From assembly GCA_964435475.1 (NCBI GenBank), contig CAYSZB010000028.1, positions 1 to 28,551 of the forward strand: a DNA stretch of 28,551 nt. The letters run 5' to 3'. A program made the position numbers and the translations under genes. Each line of letters opens with the position of its first letter. Position 1 is the stretch's first letter. This document shows, in pieces, positions 23,211 to 28,551 of this stretch. Below the pieces are notes generated by a model. It had not been told where the DNA came from. It was given only the letters and a program-made list of their open reading frames with translations, and searched no databases. The stretch comes from CAYSZB01 sp964435475 (lineage in GTDB: Bacteria; Chloroflexota; Anaerolineae; Anaerolineales; Anaerolineaceae).

Positions 23211-25021
23211 TTGCCATACATCACATCAGCCAGTCCCTGGAGGATGACGGTCACCTTGTCCGGATCATATTTGTAGAGAGCCTTGCCATAAGCTTCCCAA
23301 TCCTGGTCGTTGTATGGATCTTTGGGGCCCTTGATAAAAGCGGGGATGTTCTTGTTCATGAACTCGTTGATATTGGTACTCACCTTTGCATAGACCTTGG
23401 CATCCTCTGCCTCCAGTTGATTGGTAAAGGACAGGGGTAACATGGCGGTATTCTCATACTTCATCCAGTGGGCAAAACTGTCGTTGTAGCCCTTGTCATT
23501 CCCCGCTTTACTGCTCAGAGAGAACAATTCGAGACCCGGTAAGCGACCTGCACCGATGGCTGTATTGAGACCATTTATGACAATCTCGGGGTAGATCTGG
23601 TAACGGGTCACACCGTCAGGGTCGACCACCATGCTATAGGCACCTTCGGTCATGCCATTTTCGGTCATGAATGGGTCCTGGATCTGCTCGTACTGCTCCT
23701 TGGAAAGACCGAAGTTTCTGACTACAGCACCGTCTAGGGAATACAAATAATCGAGGAAAGTGAACAGGGTCTCTATATCCTTTTCTTTGGCTGAGGGCGT
23801 AACAATGTAAGGTAACCCTTCCTGGGAACTGGTTAACATGGCATTCGGTACTTTATTTTGCTGCTCTTCTGTACCGTAGATATCATTGATCGGTTGCGGC
23901 GCGGCATACCCCACAAACCCAGCCAGCAGTGGATCGTCAGGGTTGGCTATCCTGCCACCCAGGGCATATGCGGAGCCCCACCACAAGCCCACCTTGCCAG
24001 AGAAGATCTTGGTCTTGTCGATCGAATAAAAGACGTCCGCTGTATGTTCCGGGAATGCCGTATCGATCCAGCCGTTCTTATACCAGGTGTTCATCGCCTG
24101 CAGGTAGGTGCGGAAAGTATCGCCTGTCCCGCCAAAAACGATCTGGTTATCCTCAGTTTTGTACCAGGTGTTGTTGCCACCACCAAACCCGCTCATCATG
24201 TCGCCTGACCCGATGAATCCTGGGTAGTACAGGCTCATGCAGTAGCCGTCGGTGATGCCCAGGTCTTCCATGGCAACGGTGAAGATGCCGAACATCCATT
24301 CCCAGTCGCTGATATAGATCGGGTCGGGGTTGCCGCTGGGGAATATGACATTGTCCTCCCAGCTGTCGATATTCGGTGTGCCATCCGGATTTGTCCTGGC
24401 ATAGGCGCCGCTGAAGGCAGAGCCATCAACCGGGTTCTTGCCATACTTGACGATCCAATCACGCCGGTAGTGAAAACCGCCCCACATGTCAGGGGTCGTA
24501 TCCGCATAGTTAAAGATCTGGATGAATCGTTTCTCACCGTCCACGATATTGGTGGCAGTGGCTTTCAGATCAGGGTGGGCATCGAGGAATGCCATGTAAT
24601 TTGGCATGTATTTTTCCACGTATTCGGTGATATCCAGGGCGATCCCCTCTTCATATAGATCGGTTGCTTTACCCGAATATGCCGACAGGTCCATCACATC
24701 CATGTAATCACCTGTGGCGATCAGGGTGTTGAAATTGTCCGCTTCAGCACCAGAGACTGGTTGCACAAAACTCAGGTCAAGGTACTTCGGGTTACCTTTT
24801 TCATCTGTTCCGTAGGGTAAGGTCTCGAGGTACTGAACGCCTGGGATCTCCCCATAATCGGTGAAATGCCGGTCACCAGCGCGGATCCAGACAGTGTACT
24901 GCCGTTCAGCCGGCACAACGCGTTCGCCTGAAGCATTCTGCTCGCTTTTTGTACAGCCTGTGACCGGTAAGATCACGATCAAAACCAAAACTATATAAAT
25001 AAATTTCTGCCAAAGTTTCAT
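23207..25021 (-). CDS. Extracellular solute-binding lipoprotein 1
   Basis: A 604-residue LplA-type family 1 solute-binding lipoprotein, anchored outside the membrane and expected to deliver oligosaccharides to an ABC permease. The signal peptide is a short charged start, a long hydrophobic run and a lipobox VTGC with Cys23 as lipid attachment site. The mature part contains WGGFHYRRDWIVKYG, YLQAMNTWYKNGWID and INDIYGTEE, all shared with the paralogue encoded just upstream. I chose the second ATG at 25021 because GGAG at 25029-25032 is 7 nt away, while the first ATG at 25027 is too close. No permease gene follows; the partner must be encoded outside the window. Confidence 0.85.
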   Translation of the reverse strand: MKLWQKFIYIVLVLIVILPVTGCTKSEQNASGERVVPAERQYTVWIRAGDRHFTDYGEIPGVQYLETLPYGTDEKGNPKYLDLSFVQPVSGAEADNFNTLIATGDYMDVMDLSAYSGKATDLYEEGIALDITEYVEKYMPNYMAFLDAHPDLKATATNIVDGEKRFIQIFNYADTTPDMWGGFHYRRDWIVKYGKNPVDGSAFSGAYARTNPDGTPNIDSWEDNVIFPSGNPDPIYISDWEWMFGIFTVAMEDLGITDGYCMSLYYPGFIGSGDMMSGFGGGNNTWYKTEDNQIVFGGTGDTFRTYLQAMNTWYKNGWIDTAFPEHTADVFYSIDKTKIFSGKVGLWWGSAYALGGRIANPDDPLLAGFVGYAAPQPINDIYGTEEQQNKVPNAMLTSSQEGLPYIVTPSAKEKDIETLFTFLDYLYSLDGAVVRNFGLSKEQYEQIQDPFMTENGMTEGAYSMVVDPDGVTRYQIYPEIVINGLNTAIGAGRLPGLELFSLSSKAGNDKGYNDSFAHWMKYENTAMLPLSFTNQLEAEDAKVYAKVSTNINEFMNKNIPAFIKGPKDPYNDQDWEAYGKALYKYDPDKVTVILQGLADVMYGK

Positions 25022-25055
25022 TTTCATTCTCCTTTACTCAAATTACGATTCATAT

Positions 25056-26873
25056 TTACTTTCCATACAGTAAATCTATCATTTCCTGCAGAATGGTTGA
25101 TGCCTTGTCAGGACCATACTTGTTTAATGCACTGACAAATGCGTTCCAATCATCGTCGTTAAATGGATCCTTAACTCCCTTGATAAAGGGGGGGACATTT
25201 TTCGTGGCAAACTCGTTGATATTGGTCACAATCTTGTTATAAGCATTTGCATCTTCTGTTGATAGTTGACTGAGGTCCTCAATCCACCCGGTGTTCTTAT
25301 ATTGTGTCCAACGACTGGTATTTTTTAAGAAACCTGGCTTATACGAACCCGAACTTAACATTGTGGCTTGAAGATTAAGTCCTGGTAATCGAGCAGGGCG
25401 TAAAGTCGACAGCGTCCCTGAATCTGCTACTTCGGGGTAGAGTTCGTAGCGTGTTTCGCCATTTTCCTCAACCAGGGTATATACACCCCGGGTGAAACCA
25501 TTATCAGTCATGAATTTGTTCCTTGTGAGTTCATACTGCTCCTGGTTCAGGCCAAAGGAAAACGCTATCGCATTACCCTGCAGGTCATAAAGAGAGTCAA
25601 GGAAGGTAAAGAGTGTTTCGAGATCCTTATCCTTGGCAGCAGTGGTTACCATCGAGGTTCCCTCAGCCTGGCTTATCTGGTAAAAAGTGAACGGGATCTT
25701 GTTCTTTTGGTCTTTGCTGCCATAAATATCGTTGATCGGTTGTGCAGCAGAGAAACTCACGTAATCCTTCAGCAGGGGTTCTTCGGGGTTGACCAGGTTT
25801 CCGCCCAAAGTAGCCTGCGCACCCCACCACAGGCCAACTTTACCTGAATAAATTCTGGTATTGTCGATCATGAAAAAATTGTCCGAGGTGTGCTCAGGAA
25901 AAGCCTTGTCGATCCAGCCATTTTTATACCATGTGTTCATGGCTTGCAGATAAGTGCGAAAATCATCTGAGGTCATACCAAAATTGACTTCCAGGTCCGA
26001 TGTTTTGTACCAGGTCGGACCACCACCCCCAAACGCAGAAACCAGGTCACCAGTTGCCAGGTAACCGGGGTAGTACAGGCTCAAGCAATAACCGTCTGAT
26101 ATTTCCTGGCTATCCAATGCCACATCGAAGATTTTAAACATCCATTCCCAGTCGCTGAGATAAACCGGGTCAGGTCCCCCGCTGGGAAAGACCACATTAT
26201 CCTGCCAGCTATCCAGGTCAACGCTGCCATCGGCATTAGTTATCGTATATGCACCGCTGAATGCGGAACCATCTACTGGATTTTGACCATATTTTACGAT
26301 CCAGTCCCGACGATACTGGTAACCTCCCCACATTTTCTTTATCCCGGAGCCATAATTATTAAGCACAAGGAAGCGTTTCTCGCCATCAATGATATTGGTG
26401 GCAGTGGCTTTAAGATCGGGGAATTGATCAAGAAATGCCAGGTAATGGGGCATGTATTTCTTAACATATTCAGTGATATCCATGGCAACGCCCTGTTCAT
26501 AGAGGTCTATTGGAGAAGCGTTGGTCCCGGTGAGTTGCATGACATCCATGTAATCGCCAGTCGCGATCAGGGTATTGAAGTTGTCCTGTTCAGCCCCCGA
26601 CACGGGGATGTAGAAACTTAAATCCAGGTACTTGGGATTGCCTTTCTCATCTGTGCCATATGGTAGCATTTCGAGGTACTCGATCCCGGGATTTTCATTG
26701 TAATCAGTGTAGTTTGACTCACCGGTTCGAATCCAGAAGGAATATTGCCGTACTTCGGGAACGGTCTTGTCAGCACCAGGTGTAGGTTCACTGCTTTCCG
26801 TCTTTTGACTACCACAGGCGACGAGTGGTAACAATATGGCAAACAAGATGACCAAAGAAATAAATTTTTTCAT
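25056..26873 (-). CDS. Extracellular solute-binding lipoprotein 2
   Basis: A 605-residue paralogue of the neighbouring lipoprotein, alignable from end to end and, by eye, well over half identical. The signal peptide ends in lipobox LVAC with Cys20. Shared blocks include YLEMLPYGTDEKGNPKYLDL, NFNTLIATGDYMDVM and NPVDGSAFSGAY. Between such blocks the likely ligand-facing loops differ, for example GGGPTWYKTSDLE here against GGGNNTWYKTEDNQ in the other, so the two may bind different oligosaccharides. It starts at the ATG at 26873 behind a weak AAAGAG. The 143 bases upstream hold an imperfect inverted repeat and perhaps a promoter. Gene duplication followed by divergence is the likely origin. Confidence 0.85.
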   Translation of the reverse strand: MKKFISLVILFAILLPLVACGSQKTESSEPTPGADKTVPEVRQYSFWIRTGESNYTDYNENPGIEYLEMLPYGTDEKGNPKYLDLSFYIPVSGAEQDNFNTLIATGDYMDVMQLTGTNASPIDLYEQGVAMDITEYVKKYMPHYLAFLDQFPDLKATATNIIDGEKRFLVLNNYGSGIKKMWGGYQYRRDWIVKYGQNPVDGSAFSGAYTITNADGSVDLDSWQDNVVFPSGGPDPVYLSDWEWMFKIFDVALDSQEISDGYCLSLYYPGYLATGDLVSAFGGGGPTWYKTSDLEVNFGMTSDDFRTYLQAMNTWYKNGWIDKAFPEHTSDNFFMIDNTRIYSGKVGLWWGAQATLGGNLVNPEEPLLKDYVSFSAAQPINDIYGSKDQKNKIPFTFYQISQAEGTSMVTTAAKDKDLETLFTFLDSLYDLQGNAIAFSFGLNQEQYELTRNKFMTDNGFTRGVYTLVEENGETRYELYPEVADSGTLSTLRPARLPGLNLQATMLSSGSYKPGFLKNTSRWTQYKNTGWIEDLSQLSTEDANAYNKIVTNINEFATKNVPPFIKGVKDPFNDDDWNAFVSALNKYGPDKASTILQEMIDLLYGK

Positions 26874-26952
26874 GTTTTCGACTCTTTCAAATCAATTTCT
26901 CAAATAGAATCAGATGTATAAGAAAGCAAAATCCATAAATAATATCTTTAGC

Positions 26953-26992
26953 AAGGAATCACGACCTTCTTTTGATTACAGGTTAATTCCTT
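26953..26992. promoter_or_regulatory. Imperfect inverted repeat before lipoprotein gene 2
   Basis: Outer arms aaggaat (26953-26959) and attcctt (26986-26992) and inner arms acct (26964-26967) and aggt (26980-26983) can pair around a 12-base loop. No T-run follows on the minus strand. It sits in the 143-base gap after the RraA gene and may be an operator or an mRNA processing stem. Confidence 0.3.
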
Positions 26993-27016
26993 TTCCTATT
27001 TTTTTGTCCAAAATCA

Positions 27017-27808
27017 TCAAAATTCAACAGATAGAGTTTCATCAACTTCCTTGCCAAGGTTTTTATAGTGCTGAGCCCGGATGATCATATCAAAAATTCT
27101 AATCTGAACAGCCACTTTTAAAACCCTTACAGCCGATTTTCTCGGAATAACGAGAACCCCATCATCGTCAGCACAAACAATATCTCCCGGCCTGACGCAC
27201 ACCCCTGCACATGTTACCGGTCCCTGGGTAGAAACACATTCTAAACGGCCGTAATAATGGTTGAAAGTGCGTTTTGTTGCACATATATTCATTCCTTCAA
27301 GATTACACTCATAAGAATCACGAACACCACCATCAATGACTATACCGGAGACACCCTGCTCTGTCCAACCCATGCTATTTTCTGATCCAACAATGCCTGC
27401 TGGATATCCTCCAGCATCAAAGACAAGTACCTTGTCTTTGAGAGGCTCCTTGGCGATATGACTTAAATAATCGAATTCTCCACCTAAATAGTTCCTTAAT
27501 CCTTCAGTAAAATATTGAGCATTGTTTTCAAAATTATTTGAGTGTTTTTGGGTGGGTACGAATTTTACTGTATACGCAAATCCCGCAAAGCTTATCGCGG
27601 ATCTGATCGGTCGCATCTCAGTCGACATGGTACCGGTATTGACAAGTCCGATCGCGTCCAATCCATCTGAAAGATCGGTTAACCTGCATTTACGAATGAG
27701 CTTAATGATCTCTTCATCAGTCATATCTTCATTAATATTGAGTTCTTCTATCTTCTTAAATCCAGCCATGAAATAGGCTGTGTATGCGGTTTTTTTGTCT
27801 TGATCCAT
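27017..27808 (-). CDS. RraA-family protein (aldolase-like)
   Basis: A 263-residue cytoplasmic protein of the RraA/HMG-aldolase superfamily, which includes class II pyruvate aldolases and RNase E inhibitors. Visible motifs: LTDLSDGLDAIG at 43-54, GIVIDGGVRDSYE at 155-167 with Arg163-Asp164, and VRPGDIVCADDDGVLVIPR at about 205-223. In HMG aldolases an Asp lies 21 residues before that Arg (the D-x20-RD motif); here the position is Ser142, followed by Glu143. The protein is longer than the roughly 160-residue RraA, with an N-terminal helical extension. The ATG at 27808 has GGAGAA upstream. Lying inside a glycan operon it more likely catalyses a sugar-acid step than controls RNase E, but its substrate is unknown. 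Confidence 0.75.
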   Translation of the reverse strand: MDQDKKTAYTAYFMAGFKKIEELNINEDMTDEEIIKLIRKCRLTDLSDGLDAIGLVNTGTMSTEMRPIRSAISFAGFAYTVKFVPTQKHSNNFENNAQYFTEGLRNYLGGEFDYLSHIAKEPLKDKVLVFDAGGYPAGIVGSENSMGWTEQGVSGIVIDGGVRDSYECNLEGMNICATKRTFNHYYGRLECVSTQGPVTCAGVCVRPGDIVCADDDGVLVIPRKSAVRVLKVAVQIRIFDMIIRAQHYKNLGKEVDETLSVEF

Positions 27809-27883
27809 GAAAAGTTCTCCTATTTTAGTAAATTGGACAATGAAGTTAATTCGCTGATAAATCTGGCAAAGGCGAGTCTCATT

Positions 27884-28324
27884 TTACGTGTCTTCGGTGT
27901 TTATTAGTTTTGGAATACCATATTCATCTTTGATCCTTTTAATGTTTTCAAATCCGAATAATTCTACGAGAAGGATCTCCGCAACATACAGAACAATACT
28001 TCCTGGCTCTAAATGGGCTGCGTAAGACTGTTCATGGTCTGTGATCGTCATATGTAAATGGGGAATACCATCAAGAATAATTCCCTGCAATGAAGCAAGT
28101 TCAAAGGCACCTTCAAGCATGATCATCTCTTCCTGTGGTATCTTTGCAGTATCTTTTACCCTGTGGAATGATGCCCTTTCAAGGGTACCAACTGCTGAAA
28201 GCACAACCGCGCTCTTGATATTTTCACTCTTGATAACGCTTTGGATCCCTTCCAGTAATCTCTCACCGCGATCAAGTTTTATCAATAGTGTCCTGCCAAA
28301 ACCACATCCCCGAAATACTTGCAT
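27884..28324 (-). CDS. PPC/DUF296 domain protein
   Basis: A 146-residue single-domain protein of the PPC (DUF296) fold, best known from plant AT-hook proteins but also found alone in bacteria. The core shows AVVLSAVGTLERASFH, GIPHLHMTITD and AAHLEPGSIVLYVAEILLVEL. His89, His91 and His104 make the GxHxH...H triad that binds zinc in bacterial members. There is no AT-hook, so it is not a DNA-binding type. The ATG at 28324 is preceded by GGAGG 7 nt upstream. It lies between the third lipoprotein gene and the RraA gene, with which it may share a pathway. The biochemical role of bacterial PPC proteins is not established. Confidence 0.8.
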   Translation of the reverse strand: MQVFRGCGFGRTLLIKLDRGERLLEGIQSVIKSENIKSAVVLSAVGTLERASFHRVKDTAKIPQEEMIMLEGAFELASLQGIILDGIPHLHMTITDHEQSYAAHLEPGSIVLYVAEILLVELFGFENIKRIKDEYGIPKLINTEDT

Positions 28325-28384
28325 TAAATAACCTCCAACATTCCCATAGCGAACAGTATCTGTTAAGACAATCCGAAAACACCA

Positions 28385-28551
28385 TCATTTTTCGTACAAC
28401 TTGTCCAACAATGACTGCAGGATTACGGTTACCCGATCAGGTCCATACTTGTTCAGGGCATTTACAAAGGCATTCCAGTCCTCATCACTGAATGGGTCTT
28501 TGGGACCTTTGATAAAAGCCGGCACATTCTTGGTCTGGAATTCATACACAT
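28385..28551 (-). CDS. Solute-binding lipoprotein 3, C-terminus only
   Basis: The window edge cuts this gene; only the last 54 residues and a TGA stop (28385-28387) are visible. The translation, which includes KNVPAFIKGPKDPF and NKYGPDRVTVILQ and ends DKLYEK, aligns without gaps to the C-termini of the two complete lipoproteins in this operon. It is therefore a third paralogue and the first visible gene of the operon in transcription order. Its start, signal peptide and ligand site are outside the window. Confidence 0.85.
   Translation of the reverse strand, partial: VYEFQTKNVPAFIKGPKDPFSDEDWNAFVNALNKYGPDRVTVILQSLLDKLYEK

Noticed and set aside
1..28551. tRNA, rRNA, CRISPR array or insertion sequence
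   Set aside because: No regularly spaced direct repeats, no transposase-like or integrase-like reading frame, and no cloverleaf or rRNA-like segment was noticed; a covariance-model scan would be needed to exclude small RNAs.

Overview
The window looks like a chromosomal segment of an anaerobic, polysaccharide-degrading bacterium. An Anaerolineae-type member of the Chloroflexota is my best guess. The reasons are moderate GC, large LplA-type solute-binding lipoproteins, a DUF6794-like small protein, and a dense cluster of intracellular glycosidases. This is inference from gene style; no rRNA or other phylogenetic marker is present, and a clostridial host is not excluded.

Left part (about 1-6240, + strand): a defence-type island with decayed edges. 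It holds the 3' remnant of an AAA_13-type ATPase, a second 3' gene remnant without any start codon, a complete AbiEi/AbiEii type IV toxin-antitoxin pair, a full-length type I restriction subunit HsdR with no HsdM or HsdS in the window, and a small DUF6794-like gene. A consensus-like sigma70 promoter overlapped by a perfect 8-bp inverted repeat lies just upstream of abiEi and is a good candidate for the AbiEi autoregulatory operator.

Middle (about 6240-7110, - strand): three small unrecognised genes (117, 79 and 69 aa). Their reading frames overlap by 11 and 4 nt, so they look translationally coupled. The first product carries four cysteines (C-x2-C-x14-C-x33-C). A hairpin at 7072-7108 separates them from the long operon on the right.

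Right part (7245-28551, - strand): one long, tightly packed carbohydrate-utilisation operon read leftwards. In transcription order it encodes: the C-terminus of a third solute-binding lipoprotein (cut by the window edge), a PPC/DUF296 protein, an RraA-family protein, two complete paralogous solute-binding lipoproteins, a GH1 beta-glycosidase, a GPH-family sugar:cation symporter, an alpha/beta-hydrolase esterase, a GH2 beta-galactosidase-like enzyme, a GH3 enzyme with its domains in reversed order, a second GH2 enzyme, a GH43 enzyme of the exo-galactanase-like type, a large GH106-related glycosidase, and a second esterase. None of the hydrolases has a visible signal peptide. The logic is therefore: lipoproteins capture acylated or decorated oligosaccharides outside, ABC permeases (not in the window) and/or the GPH symporter import them, and cytoplasmic esterases and exo-glycosidases strip them to monosaccharides. 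The enzyme mix would suit a galactose-containing branched plant glycan such as arabinogalactan or pectin side chains, but the substrate is inference.

Most interesting signals: the promoter/palindrome of the AbiE pair; the three coupled small genes; a helical C-terminal module that appears on both a GH2 enzyme and an unrelated esterase of the same operon; two tandem perfect hairpins between a lipoprotein gene and the GH1 gene; and the PPC-RraA pair embedded among the solute-binding genes, where the RraA protein has Ser at the position of the usual metal-ligating Asp.
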